Source: CAVSRC01 sp963781775 (lineage in GTDB: Bacteria; Pseudomonadota; Alphaproteobacteria; Rhizobiales; Kaistiaceae). From it: a DNA stretch of 64,000 nucleotides. Positions 17,266-25,869 of the stretch are shown one piece after another. The stretch's first letter is position 1; every line of letters begins with the position of its first letter. The notes below the pieces were generated by a model that did no database searches, was not told where the DNA came from, and saw nothing but the letters and a program-made list of their open reading frames with translations. The stretch is from assembly GCA_963781775.1 (NCBI GenBank), contig CAWAHE010000014.1, positions 62,001 through 126,000 on the forward strand. The letters are read 5' to 3'. The translations under genes and the position numbers were made by a program.

Positions 17266-18353
17266 TGCATGTCGCCATCTGTGGCGGCGGCGCCATCGGC
17301 ACGTCGATCGCCTATTTCCTAGGCCGGCGCGGCGTCGATGTGACCGTGGTCGAACGAACCGGCGTCGCCAACGCCGCCTCGGGCAAGTCGGGCGGCTTCC
17401 TGGCGCTCGACTGGTGCGACGGCGGGCCGCTGGAGCAACTGGCACGGCGGAGCTTTGCGCTACACGCAGAACTCGCCGACACGCTGCCGGGCGACTGGGG
17501 CTATCGGCGCATGACCACCTATGGCGGCTATGCCGGTTACTCGGCCGATGCCGGCAACAGTCCGGTCGATTGGGTTTCCGACTCGGTCGCCATCGGCCGG
17601 GCGCTGGGCAGCACCGAGACAACGGCGCAGGTCAATCCGGCACCGTTCACGCAAGCGATGATGCGCGCCGCGGAAGCCGAGGGCGCGACGCTGCGCGTCG
17701 GCGCGGTCACCGGCCTCGCGCGGGACGACGGTCGCGTCAGCGGCGTGGTGTTGGACGGCGAGACGATTGCGGCGGACGCCACGGTCATCGCCCTCGGGCC
17801 ATGGTCGATCCTCGCCGCACAATGGTTGCCCCTGCCGCCGGTCTATGGGCTGAAGGGACTGAGCCTCGTCTTCGAGACCGGCGACAGGCTGCCGCCGGAG
17901 GCGTTGTTCCTCGAGGCGTCCGATGGCGCCGCGCACCCGGAAGTGTTTCCGCGGACCGACGGCACGACATACATTTGCGGCTATCGGACCGAAGCCCCGA
18001 TCCCCGTCGACCCCGCGGCCGTAGCGCCCGAACAGGACGAGAGCGAGCGCTTCGAGACGATCTGCCGTTCGCTTTCGCCGGTGCTGCGCGACGCGCCGAT
18101 CCGCGCACGCCAGGCCTGCTTCCGCCCCGTCACCAGCGACGGTGTGCCGCTCATCGGCCCGGTGCCGGGCATCGACGGCGCCTATATCGCATCCGGCCAC
18201 AGCGTCTGGGGCATGCTCAATGCCCCGGCGACCGGCGAGGCCATGGCCGAACTGATCGTCGGTGGCTCCACGACCCACGTCGACCTGTCGCCGTTCGATC
18301 CGGGCCGCCTGCGCCCGCTCGACCCGTCGGGCCTCAGGTTCGGCTCCACCTGA
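17265..18353 (+). CDS. FAD-dependent oxidoreductase (DAO family)
   Basis: 362-residue flavoprotein of the D-amino-acid oxidase/glycine oxidase superfamily. The N-terminus VHVAICGGGAIGTSIAYFLGRRG is the dinucleotide-binding fold. The C-terminal FRPVTSDGVPLIGPV and IASGHSVWGMLNAPATG blocks close the FAD site. The GTG start at 17265 overlaps the RraA-family stop by one base; a longer in-frame extension into that gene is a shadow. The substrate is unknown; sarcosine, glycine or D-amino acids are typical for the family. Confidence 0.85.
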   Translation: MHVAICGGGAIGTSIAYFLGRRGVDVTVVERTGVANAASGKSGGFLALDWCDGGPLEQLARRSFALHAELADTLPGDWGYRRMTTYGGYAGYSADAGNSPVDWVSDSVAIGRALGSTETTAQVNPAPFTQAMMRAAEAEGATLRVGAVTGLARDDGRVSGVVLDGETIAADATVIALGPWSILAAQWLPLPPVYGLKGLSLVFETGDRLPPEALFLEASDGAAHPEVFPRTDGTTYICGYRTEAPIPVDPAAVAPEQDESERFETICRSLSPVLRDAPIRARQACFRPVTSDGVPLIGPVPGIDGAYIASGHSVWGMLNAPATGEAMAELIVGGSTTHVDLSPFDPGRLRPLDPSGLRFGST

Positions 18354-18453
18354 GATTGCCGCCAAGAAGCAAATGGCCGGCCCTTGAGGCCGGGCGACGG
18401 ATATTGTATCCGTGACAATCGCCATGCAGGACAGCACAATTGATGGCTGAGAC

Positions 18454-18729
18454 ATGATAAGCGCCGCGCAACTCCGTGCCGCGCGCGCGCTCCTTGGCAT
18501 CGACCAGAAGCGGCTTGCCGAGTTGTCCGGCCTTTCCGTGCCGACCATCCAGCGCATGGAGGCCAGCGACGGCGTCATCCGTGGCACCGTCGATTCGCTG
18601 ACCAAGCTGATCGCCGCGCTGGATGCCGCCGGCCTCGCTCTCATCGGCGAGGGCGCGGCCAGTCCCGACGGCGGGCGCGGGGTTCGCCTCAAGGCGCCGG
18701 CCAGGCCGGCCCCTCCCCCCGACGAATAG
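18454..18729 (+). CDS. Small XRE-type helix-turn-helix regulator, first gene of the hyf-like operon
   Basis: 91 residues. An HTH_3 domain spans about 5-60, with the recognition region RLAELSGLSVPTIQRMEAS. The C-terminal tail is Pro/Ala-rich and probably disordered. The stop is 5 bp before the hyfB start, so it is co-transcribed with the six membrane-complex genes and is their likely local regulator. The 100-bp gap upstream contains only a weak 6-bp stem (18377-18382 with 18388-18393). No effector domain is present. Confidence 0.85.
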   Translation: MISAAQLRAARALLGIDQKRLAELSGLSVPTIQRMEASDGVIRGTVDSLTKLIAALDAAGLALIGEGAASPDGGRGVRLKAPARPAPPPDE

Positions 18730-18734
18730 GCATC

Positions 18735-20744
18735 ATGTCGACCGCCTTTGCCCTGACCTGCGTGGCGATCCTGCTGGCAAACGGCGGGTTTGCCCTTGGC
18801 GCAGGACGGCGGCGGGCGATGGGCACGACCGTCTACGTCATCGCATTGATCGTTTCGCTGGCGCTCTTCGCTGGCGCGCTCTGGCGGCTGGTCGCCGCCG
18901 GTCCCGCCGATGGCGTTAACCTGCCGCTCGGCCTGCCGTGGATCGGTGCGCATTTTCGCATCGACGCGCTGTCGGCGTTCTTCCTCGTCATCGTCAATCT
19001 CGGCAGCGCCGGAGCAAGCCTGTTCGCGATCGGCTACGGTCGACACGAGGAGGCACCCGGACGGGTGTTGCCGTTCTACCCGGTGTTCCTCGCCGCCATG
19101 AATCTGGTCGTCATGGCCGACGACGCTTTCGCGTTCCTGTTCTCGTGGGAGTTCATGTCGCTCGCCTCGTGGGCCCTGGTCATGGCCCATCACGAGGACG
19201 AGGAGAACCGGCATGCCGGCTTCGTCTACATCGTCATGGCGAGCGCCGGCACGCTCGCCCTGCTGCTGGCCTTCGGCCTGCTCGCGGGATCCGTCGGCGG
19301 CTATGCGTTCGACGCCATGCGGGCGACGCCGCTGGCCCCGGCAGGCGCGGCGCTGGTCTTCTGCCTGGCGTTGTTCGGCGCGGGCTCCAAGGCCGGCCTC
19401 GTGCCGCTGCATGTCTGGCTGCCGCTCGCCCACCCGGCCGCGCCCAGCCACGTCTCGGCGCTGATGAGCGGGGTGATGACCAAGGTCGCCATCTACGGAT
19501 TCATCCGCATCGCCTTCGATCTGCTCGGACCGCCGCAATGGTGGTGGGCCGTACTGGTGCTCATTGTCGGCGGCGCGACCGCCGTGCTCGGCCTGCTCTA
19601 CGCGCTGCTGCAGGACGACCTGAAGCGGCTGCTCGCCTATTCGACGGTCGAGAATGTCGGCATCGTCTTCATCGGGCTCGGGCTGGCGCTCGCCTTCGGC
19701 ACCAACGCGATGCCGGCGGCCGCCGCGCTGGCGCTGACCGCCGCGCTCTTCCACGCGCTCAATCATTCGCTCTTCAAGAGCCTGCTCTTCTTCGGAGCCG
19801 GCGCGGTGCTCAATGCCACCGGCGAACGCAACATCGAGCGCATGGGCGGCCTGATCCACCGCATGCCGGTGACCGCCTTCGCTTTCCTCGTCGGCGCGGC
19901 GGCGATCTCGGCGCTGCCGCCGCTCAACGGCTTCGTCTCCGAATGGCTGACCTTCCAGGCGATCCTGATCAGCCCGGACATGGCGCAATGGAGCCTGAAG
20001 ATCATCGTGCCGGCGATCGGCGGGCTGCTGGCGCTGGCCGCGGCGCTGGCGGCGGCCTGCTTCGTGCGCGCCTATGGCGTCGCCTTCCTCGGCCGGCCAC
20101 GTAGCCCGGCGGCCGCGAACGCCAACGAAGTCGACCGTTTCTCGCTTGCCGCGATGCTCGCTTTCGCCGGCCTGTGCCTGCTGCTCGGCATCCTGCCGGG
20201 GCTCGTCATCGACGCGCTGGCGCCGGTGACGGCACTTGTCGTCGGCGGGCAGTTGCCGGCGCAGGTGGGCCAGCAATGGCTCTCCATCGTTCCGATCGCG
20301 GAGGGCCGCAGTTCTTATGACGGCCTGCTCGTGCTCGTGTTCATCGCCGTGTCGGCCGGCGCGGCGGCTTTCGCAATCCACCGTTTCGCCTCGCGCGTCG
20401 CGCGCCGCGGACCGGCCTGGGATGGCGGGTTCCCGGATGCCACTCCGATCACGCAATACAGCGCGGCGAGTTTCGCCCAGCCGATCCGGCGGGTGTTCGC
20501 CACCAGCGCCTTCCTCGCCCGCGAGCATGTCGCGATGCCGCCGCCGGGAAGCGTCATGCCGGCGCTTTTCCGCGTCGAGGTCCACGATCTCGTTTGGGAG
20601 GGGCTCTATGCGCCGATCGCAGGCCTCGTCGGCGGCGCCGCCGACCGGCTGAACCGCTTCCAGTTCCTGACCATCCGGCGCTATCTCAGCCTCGTTTTCG
20701 TGGCGCTGGTCGTGCTGCTGCTGCTGGTGGCGCTATGGCCCTGA
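18735..20744 (+). CDS. hyfB: Hydrogenase-4 subunit B-like antiporter-type membrane subunit
   Basis: 669-residue polytopic protein of the NuoL/M/N (Mrp antiporter) superfamily with about 15-16 helices. Hallmarks of the ion-pathway helices are FSWEFMSLASWAL (Glu in TM5), the KAGLVPLHVWLPLAHP block before the discontinuous helix 7, and HALNHSLFKSLLFF (His/Lys in TM8). The match is to HyfB/HycC of group-4 membrane hydrogenases. It should translocate protons or Na+ driven by the peripheral arm. Its stop overlaps the hyfC start by 10 bp. Confidence 0.9.
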   Translation: MSTAFALTCVAILLANGGFALGAGRRRAMGTTVYVIALIVSLALFAGALWRLVAAGPADGVNLPLGLPWIGAHFRIDALSAFFLVIVNLGSAGASLFAIGYGRHEEAPGRVLPFYPVFLAAMNLVVMADDAFAFLFSWEFMSLASWALVMAHHEDEENRHAGFVYIVMASAGTLALLLAFGLLAGSVGGYAFDAMRATPLAPAGAALVFCLALFGAGSKAGLVPLHVWLPLAHPAAPSHVSALMSGVMTKVAIYGFIRIAFDLLGPPQWWWAVLVLIVGGATAVLGLLYALLQDDLKRLLAYSTVENVGIVFIGLGLALAFGTNAMPAAAALALTAALFHALNHSLFKSLLFFGAGAVLNATGERNIERMGGLIHRMPVTAFAFLVGAAAISALPPLNGFVSEWLTFQAILISPDMAQWSLKIIVPAIGGLLALAAALAAACFVRAYGVAFLGRPRSPAAANANEVDRFSLAAMLAFAGLCLLLGILPGLVIDALAPVTALVVGGQLPAQVGQQWLSIVPIAEGRSSYDGLLVLVFIAVSAGAAAFAIHRFASRVARRGPAWDGGFPDATPITQYSAASFAQPIRRVFATSAFLAREHVAMPPPGSVMPALFRVEVHDLVWEGLYAPIAGLVGGAADRLNRFQFLTIRRYLSLVFVALVVLLLLVALWP

Positions 20745-21691
20745 TCCGCGATCTCGCCGTGCAGGCGGCGCAGATGCTGCTCGTGCTGGCGCTGGCGCCG
20801 CTGCTCACCGGCTTCATTCGCAAGCTGAAGGCGCGGCTCGTGCGCCGGCAGGGGCCGCCGCTGATCCAGCCCTATCGCGATCTCGCCAAGCTGCTCCGCA
20901 AGGACGTCGTGCTGGCAGCCAACGCCTCGTGGCTGTTCCGCGCCGCGCCCTACCTGATCTTCGCGGCGACCTGGGTGGCCGCCGCGCTGGTGCCGACCTT
21001 CGCGTCGGGCCTCGTGTTTTCGTGGTCGGCCGATCTCATCGCCATCATCGCGCTTCTCGGCAGCGCGCGCTTCTTTCAGGCGCTTGCCGGCATGGACGTC
21101 GGCACGGCCTTCGGCGGCATCGGCGCCAGCCGTGAGGTGATGATCGCCTCGCTCGCCGAGCCGGCAATGCTCCTGATCGTGTTTTCGCTGGCGCTGGTCG
21201 CGGGTTCCACCCAGCTCTCGACGGTGGCAAGCGAGCTTGCCGGCGGCGTCGGCCTGCGCGTCTCGCTCGGGCTCGCGCTCGTCGCGCTGATCATGGTGGC
21301 GATCGCCGAGAACGGCCGCGTGCCTGTCGACAATCCGGCGACGCATCTCGAACTGACCATGATCCACGAGGCGATGATCCTCGAATATTCCGGCCGGCAT
21401 CTGGCCGTGATCGAACTTGCCGCCTCGCTCAAGCTACTGCTCTACCTGTCGCTGATCGCTTGCGTCTTCGTGCCCTGGGGAATCGCGCCCGCCGACGCCG
21501 GCCTCGGCGCTTTCGCCACCGGCCTCGCCTTCTACATCGCCAAGATTGCCATCGGCGGGATGCTGCTGGCGCTGTTCGAGACCAGCATCGCCAAGATGCG
21601 CGTGTTCCGCGTGCCCGATTTCATGGGCGCCGGGCTGATGCTCGGGCTGCTGGCGACGCTGCTCCTGTTCGTGACGCGGACGCTCAGATGA
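20735..21691 (+). CDS. hyfC: Hydrogenase-4 subunit C-like (NuoH-type) membrane anchor
   Basis: 318-residue, about 8-helix NuoH-family subunit that connects the peripheral catalytic arm to the membrane arm. The cytoplasmic loops show GIGASREVMIASLAEPAM and ENGRVPVDNPATHLELTMIHE, the acidic/Arg-Pro signatures of NuoH/HyfC loops near the quinone-like cavity. The ATG at 20735 lies inside the end of hyfB; the in-frame extension upstream is a hyfB shadow. It ends in an ATGA overlap with hyfE. Confidence 0.9.
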   Translation: MALIRDLAVQAAQMLLVLALAPLLTGFIRKLKARLVRRQGPPLIQPYRDLAKLLRKDVVLAANASWLFRAAPYLIFAATWVAAALVPTFASGLVFSWSADLIAIIALLGSARFFQALAGMDVGTAFGGIGASREVMIASLAEPAMLLIVFSLALVAGSTQLSTVASELAGGVGLRVSLGLALVALIMVAIAENGRVPVDNPATHLELTMIHEAMILEYSGRHLAVIELAASLKLLLYLSLIACVFVPWGIAPADAGLGAFATGLAFYIAKIAIGGMLLALFETSIAKMRVFRVPDFMGAGLMLGLLATLLLFVTRTLR

Positions 21692-22350
21692 TCGCGCTCG
21701 ACTACGACGTCTCGCACCTGTTTGCCGGCGGCCTCGTGCTGGTCAGCTTCGTGCTGCTCTACCAGGACCGCATGTATGCGCTGATCAACGTGTTCGCGCT
21801 GCATGCGGTCGTGCTTGCCGTCTCGGTCGCCTGGCAGGCGCTGGCGCAGCAGGCCCCGCACCTGTTCCTGACCGCGGCGATCGCTCTCATCTTCAAGGCG
21901 ATCGTCATCCCGATGGCGCTGAGACGCATCGTCGAGCGGCTCGGAATCCACCGCCAGATCGAGACGGTTGGCGGCGTCGCGCCGACCATGCTCGCCGGCA
22001 TGGCGTTGGTCGCGCTGTCGATGGTGGTGATGCTGAAGGTCACCGGCGGCTCCGACCCGTTGGCGCGCGAGGACCTCGCCTTCGCCCTGTCGGTGGTGCT
22101 GCTCGGCCTGTTGATGATGGTGACGCGACGGAACGCCGTCAGTCAGGTCATCGGCTTCATGTCGCTGGAGAACGGGCTGGTGCTTGCCGCCACCGGCGCC
22201 AAGGGCATGCCGCTGGTGGTCGAGATCAGCGTCGCCTTCTCGATCCTGATTGCCTTCATCGTCATCGGCATCTTCCTGTTCCGCATCCGCGAGCGCTTCG
22301 ACACGGTCGACATCCAGGCGCTCGACCGGTTCCGGGGAGACCGGCAATGA
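21688..22350 (+). CDS. hyfE: Hydrogenase-4 subunit E-like (extended NuoK-type) membrane protein
   Basis: 220-residue, about 7-helix protein of the HyfE family. The C-terminal half corresponds to NuoK (VIGFMSLENGLVLAATGAKG with the intramembrane Glu). The N-terminal half adds helices as in HyfE. It probably forms the short bridge between HyfC and the antiporter-like subunits. ATGA overlaps join it to hyfC upstream and hyfF downstream. Confidence 0.88.
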   Translation: MIALDYDVSHLFAGGLVLVSFVLLYQDRMYALINVFALHAVVLAVSVAWQALAQQAPHLFLTAAIALIFKAIVIPMALRRIVERLGIHRQIETVGGVAPTMLAGMALVALSMVVMLKVTGGSDPLAREDLAFALSVVLLGLLMMVTRRNAVSQVIGFMSLENGLVLAATGAKGMPLVVEISVAFSILIAFIVIGIFLFRIRERFDTVDIQALDRFRGDRQ

Positions 22351-23792
22351 CCGGGCTCGCCGTCGAGATCGCGATCCTCGTCATTCCGCTTTGCGCGGCG
22401 GCGCTGCTGGCGGTGCTGCCCGGCTACAAACTGACGTCGCGACTGAACGTGGCGGCGAGCCTCGCCACGCTTATCGCGGCGATCCTGCTCCTGGTCGTGC
22501 CGCGCGCGGCGCCCGGTTCCTATCTGCTGGTCGACGACCTCAACATCGTCTTCATCGTGCTGACGACATTCGTCGCCTTCACGACCAGCGTGTTCAGCGC
22601 CAGTTATATCGGCCACGAGCTGGAGACGGGCCGACTGACGCCGACCTATCTGCGCTTTTACCACGCCATGTATCAGCTCTTGATGTTCGGCATGAACCTT
22701 GCGCTGATCGCCAACAATATCGGCGTGATGTGGGTGGCGATCGAACTGTCGACGCTGACCACGGTGCTGATGGTCGGTATCTACCGCACCCACGAGGCGC
22801 TGGAGGCGGCGTGGAAGTATTTCATCCTGGGCAGCGTCGGCATCGCGCTGGCGCTGTTCGGCACGATCCTCGTCTACATGACGGCCCTGCCGGTGGTCGG
22901 CGAAGGCCTCGACGCGATGGTGTGGACGACGCTGGTCGAGAAGGCCAGCCAGTTCGATCCGGCGCTGCTCAACCTCGCCTTCATCTTCCTGCTGCTCGGC
23001 TATGGCACCAAGGTCGGGCTGGCGCCGCTGCATGCCTGGCTGCCCGACGCGCATGCCGAAGGCCCGACGCCGATCTCGGCGGTGCTGTCGGGGCTTCTGC
23101 TCAACGTCGCCCTCTACGCGGTGCTGCGCTTCAAGCTGCTGCTCGCCGCCAACGCCCATGCGCTGGCGCCGGGACCGCTGCTGGTCGTTCTCGGCCTCGG
23201 CTCGCTCGTCTTCGCGGCGTTCATGCTCTACCGCCGGCGCGACATCAAACGCTTCTTCGCCTATTCGTCGATCGAGCACATGGGCATCATCGCCTTTGCC
23301 TTCGGCATGGGCGGGCCGCTCGCCAATTTCGCCGGCCTCTACCACATGGTCATGCACTCGCTGACAAAGTCCGGCATCTTCTTCGCCGTCGGTCACATCG
23401 CACAGGTCAAGGGCACCCAGAAGATCGCCGACATCAAGGGCCTGACCGCGAGCCATCCGGTGCTTGGCTGGGGACTGGTCCTCGGCGTCATCGCCATCGC
23501 CGGCCTGCCGCCGCTCGGCATCTTCATGAGCGAGTTCCTTGTCGTCTCGTCGACCTTTGCGCGGGCGCCGCTGCTGGCGTTGATCTTCGTCGGCGGGCTT
23601 CTGGTCGCGTTCGCGGCGCTGTTGATGCGATTGCAGGGGCTGGCCTTTGGACCGGCATCGGGCAGCATGGCGCCGGTGAAAGCGTCCTACGTGCCGATGT
23701 TCGTACATTTCGGACTGGTGCTGGTCGCCGGCTTCTACCTGCCGCCTTTGCTGGTCGTGTGGTTCGAACACGTGGCGGGGCTACTCGGATGA
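22347..23792 (+). CDS. hyfF: Hydrogenase-4 subunit F-like (NuoN/M-type) antiporter subunit
   Basis: 481-residue, about 14-helix second antiporter-like subunit. It has VMWVAIELSTLTTVLM (TM5 Glu), KVGLAPLHAWLPDAHAEGPT (helix 7 Lys region) and HSLTKSGIFFAVGH (TM8 Lys). The complex therefore carries two antiporter-type modules (HyfB and HyfF) and no HyfD. It is linked by ATGA overlaps on both sides, so stoichiometric synthesis is expected. Confidence 0.9.
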   Translation: MTGLAVEIAILVIPLCAAALLAVLPGYKLTSRLNVAASLATLIAAILLLVVPRAAPGSYLLVDDLNIVFIVLTTFVAFTTSVFSASYIGHELETGRLTPTYLRFYHAMYQLLMFGMNLALIANNIGVMWVAIELSTLTTVLMVGIYRTHEALEAAWKYFILGSVGIALALFGTILVYMTALPVVGEGLDAMVWTTLVEKASQFDPALLNLAFIFLLLGYGTKVGLAPLHAWLPDAHAEGPTPISAVLSGLLLNVALYAVLRFKLLLAANAHALAPGPLLVVLGLGSLVFAAFMLYRRRDIKRFFAYSSIEHMGIIAFAFGMGGPLANFAGLYHMVMHSLTKSGIFFAVGHIAQVKGTQKIADIKGLTASHPVLGWGLVLGVIAIAGLPPLGIFMSEFLVVSSTFARAPLLALIFVGGLLVAFAALLMRLQGLAFGPASGSMAPVKASYVPMFVHFGLVLVAGFYLPPLLVVWFEHVAGLLG

Positions 23793-25333
23793 CCGTCCGC
23801 GACGCCCTCATCGCCCGCGGGTTGGCAGTTGCCGATCATCGGCCGTGGCCGCGCGTCGTCTTGGACGCTGACGGCTGGCGCGACGCCATCGCGGCGCTGG
23901 CAGCGGGCGAACTGACGCTCGTCAGCGAATGGGGCGAGGCCGGCGCGGTCCATATGGCGGTCGCCGATTCCGTCGGGGTCGCCGTGATCAGTCTCGCCTG
24001 TCCCGACGGACACTTCCCCTCGGTCGGCGAGAGCCATCCGCCGGCCATCCGGTTTGAACGGGCCATCGGCGACCTGTTCGGCCTCAGCGCAGACGGCCTG
24101 CCTGACAGTCGGCCATGGCTTGACCATGGACGCTGGGAAACGGCTCATCCTCTGGCGTTGGCCCCCACCCGGTCGGCTTCGCCGACCGACCTCCACCTTT
24201 CAGGAGGAGGAGGCGTGCCGCCGGCAACGCCCTACGCCTTCCTGCCGGTCGAAGGCGCGAACCTGCACCAGATTCCAGTCGGGCCGGTCCATGCCGGCAT
24301 CATCGAGCCGGGGCATTTCCGCTTCACGGCAAGTGGCGAAACAATCGTCCGGCTGGAGGAACGGCTGGGCTATGTCCACAAGGGCATCGACGGCCTGATG
24401 GCCGGCGCCGACGTCGCTAAAGCCGCGCGGTTGGCCGGACACATCTCGGGCGATTCGACCGTCGCCTATGCCCTGGCCTTCGCGCGCGCGGTCGAGGCGG
24501 CGCTCGACATCGAGGCGCCGCCGCGTGCGGTCTGGCTGCGCGCGCTGATGGCGGAACTGGAGCGGCTCGCCAATCATTTCGGCGACATCGGCGCGATCTG
24601 CAACGACGCCTCCTTCGCGCTGATGCATGCGCATTGCGGAGCGCTGCGCGAGAAGGTGCTGCGTTTCGCCAGCGTCGCGTTCGGGCATCGCCTGATGATG
24701 GACGCCATCGTCCCCGGCGGTGTCGCAACCGACCTCGCACCGGGCAGCGAGACAGCACTTGCGGCGTTGCTGGCCGACATTCGCGATGCCTTTCCGCGCC
24801 TCGTCGGGCTCTACGACAATACCGCCTCGCTGCAGGACCGCACCGTCGGGACCGGCGTGCTGACAGCCGCGCTCGCGGAGCAATTCGGCGCCGGAGGAAC
24901 CGTGGGACGCGCGTCCGGGCGGTCGTTCGATACGCGCCGCGACCTGCCTTACCCGCCCTACGACCAACTCGATTTCGACGTGCCCGAACGCACCGACGGC
25001 GACGTCAACGCGCGCGTGTGGGTGCGCATCCGCGAAGTCGAGCAGAGCCTGGCGCTGCTCGAACGCATCGCGGCGAAGCTACCGGGCGGCCCGCTGCGCG
25101 CGGTGCTGCCGCCGCGCGCTGGCGAAGGCATGGCGCTGGTCGAGGGTTTCCGCGGCGACGTTCTTGCCTGGGTGAGGATCGACGGCGGCGGACGCATTGC
25201 CCGCTGCCACCTCCGCGATCCGTCATGGTTCCACTGGCCGCTGCTCGAGGCGGTCATCGAAGGCAACATCGTCGCCGACTTCCCGCTCTGCAACAAATCC
25301 TTCAACTGCTCCTATTCCGGGCACGACCTGTAG
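23789..25333 (+). CDS. hyfG: Hydrogenase-4 large-subunit-like protein (HyfG/NuoCD type) lacking NiFe ligands
   Basis: 514 residues. The N-terminal 150 or so resemble the NuoC/30-kDa domain. The rest is the 49-kDa/large-subunit fold (LEERLGYVHKGIDGL, LERLANHFGDIGAICND). Where group-4 hydrogenases carry R-x-C-G-x-C, this protein has RLAGHISGDS (from R214) with no Cys. The C-terminal DPCxxC is replaced by an ending with C501 and C507 (LCNKSFNC), which is not the same spacing. A NiFe centre is therefore unlikely. This is the pattern of energy-converting-hydrogenase-related (Ehr) complexes and of NuoD, so it may have a quinone-like or other redox site. Confidence 0.85.
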   Translation: MTVRDALIARGLAVADHRPWPRVVLDADGWRDAIAALAAGELTLVSEWGEAGAVHMAVADSVGVAVISLACPDGHFPSVGESHPPAIRFERAIGDLFGLSADGLPDSRPWLDHGRWETAHPLALAPTRSASPTDLHLSGGGGVPPATPYAFLPVEGANLHQIPVGPVHAGIIEPGHFRFTASGETIVRLEERLGYVHKGIDGLMAGADVAKAARLAGHISGDSTVAYALAFARAVEAALDIEAPPRAVWLRALMAELERLANHFGDIGAICNDASFALMHAHCGALREKVLRFASVAFGHRLMMDAIVPGGVATDLAPGSETALAALLADIRDAFPRLVGLYDNTASLQDRTVGTGVLTAALAEQFGAGGTVGRASGRSFDTRRDLPYPPYDQLDFDVPERTDGDVNARVWVRIREVEQSLALLERIAAKLPGGPLRAVLPPRAGEGMALVEGFRGDVLAWVRIDGGGRIARCHLRDPSWFHWPLLEAVIEGNIVADFPLCNKSFNCSYSGHDL

Positions 25334-25338
25334 CGACC

Positions 25339-25857
25339 ATGCGCAAGCTCCTCTTCCAGGGCATCGCCCATTCGCCGCTGACCGAGCCGCCGCCGCCTGC
25401 CGACGAAGGCCTGGCAACGCTGGTGCGCGAACTGGACGGGCTCGCCCAGCGCCGCCTCGGACGCAGCCTCGCCATCCGCCAGGTGGATGCCGGATCGTGT
25501 AACGGCTGCGAACTGGAAATCCATGCACTCAGCAACGTCTTCTATGACCTCGAACGGTTCGGCATGCGCTTCGTCGCCTCGCCGCGCCACGCCGACGTGC
25601 TGATGGTGACCGGACCGGTGACCAGGAACATGGCCGAGGCGCTGGCGCGGACGCACGCGGCGACACCCGACCCGAAATGGGTGGTGGCGGTCGGCGCCTG
25701 CGCGCTCGACGGCGGCATCTTCGCCGGATCCTATGCGGTGGCCGGCGGCGTATCGGCGGTGGTGCCGGTCGACGTGCACATCCCCGGCTGTCCGCCGACG
25801 CCGATCGATCTGCTCAGGGGATTGCTGACGCTCTTCGACAAGCCCGCCAGACGCTGA
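25339..25857 (+). CDS. hyfI: Hydrogenase-4 small-subunit-like (HyfI/NuoB type) Fe-S protein
   Basis: 172-residue NuoB/HycG-family subunit. All four ligands of a proximal [4Fe-4S] cluster are present: C54 and C57 (SCNGCE), C121 (GACALDGG) and C151 (PGCPPTP). The C-x2-C spacing is that of hydrogenases; complex I NuoB has adjacent cysteines. It should pass electrons to or from the HyfG site. It is the last gene of the operon. No HyfA/HyfH ferredoxin-type subunit, formate dehydrogenase or Hyp maturation gene follows, so the electron donor is missing from the locus. Confidence 0.9.
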   Translation: MRKLLFQGIAHSPLTEPPPPADEGLATLVRELDGLAQRRLGRSLAIRQVDAGSCNGCELEIHALSNVFYDLERFGMRFVASPRHADVLMVTGPVTRNMAEALARTHAATPDPKWVVAVGACALDGGIFAGSYAVAGGVSAVVPVDVHIPGCPPTPIDLLRGLLTLFDKPARR

Positions 25858-25869
25858 ACCGCGCCGTGC

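Noticed and set aside
18377..18393. Possible terminator before the XRE gene
   Set aside because: The stem is only 6 bp with a 5-nt loop and no T-run; too weak to call.
17460..20585. 1041-codon open frame on the minus strand opposite the FAD oxidoreductase and hyfB genes
   Set aside because: It is the antisense shadow of real genes: rich in Arg, Glu, Gln, His and Asp, no family motif, and the plus strand carries strong HyfB and DAO signatures. Long antisense frames are expected at this GC content.
22143..23771. 542-codon minus-strand frame opposite hyfE/hyfF
   Set aside because: Gln/Arg/Glu/His-rich shadow of two membrane protein genes. Antisense of hydrophobic codons gives this composition.
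18735..25857. Reading the hyf operon as a true hydrogenase-4/formate hydrogenlyase
   Set aside because: The large subunit lacks all NiFe ligand cysteines, and no fdhF, hyp or ferredoxin subunit genes are present.
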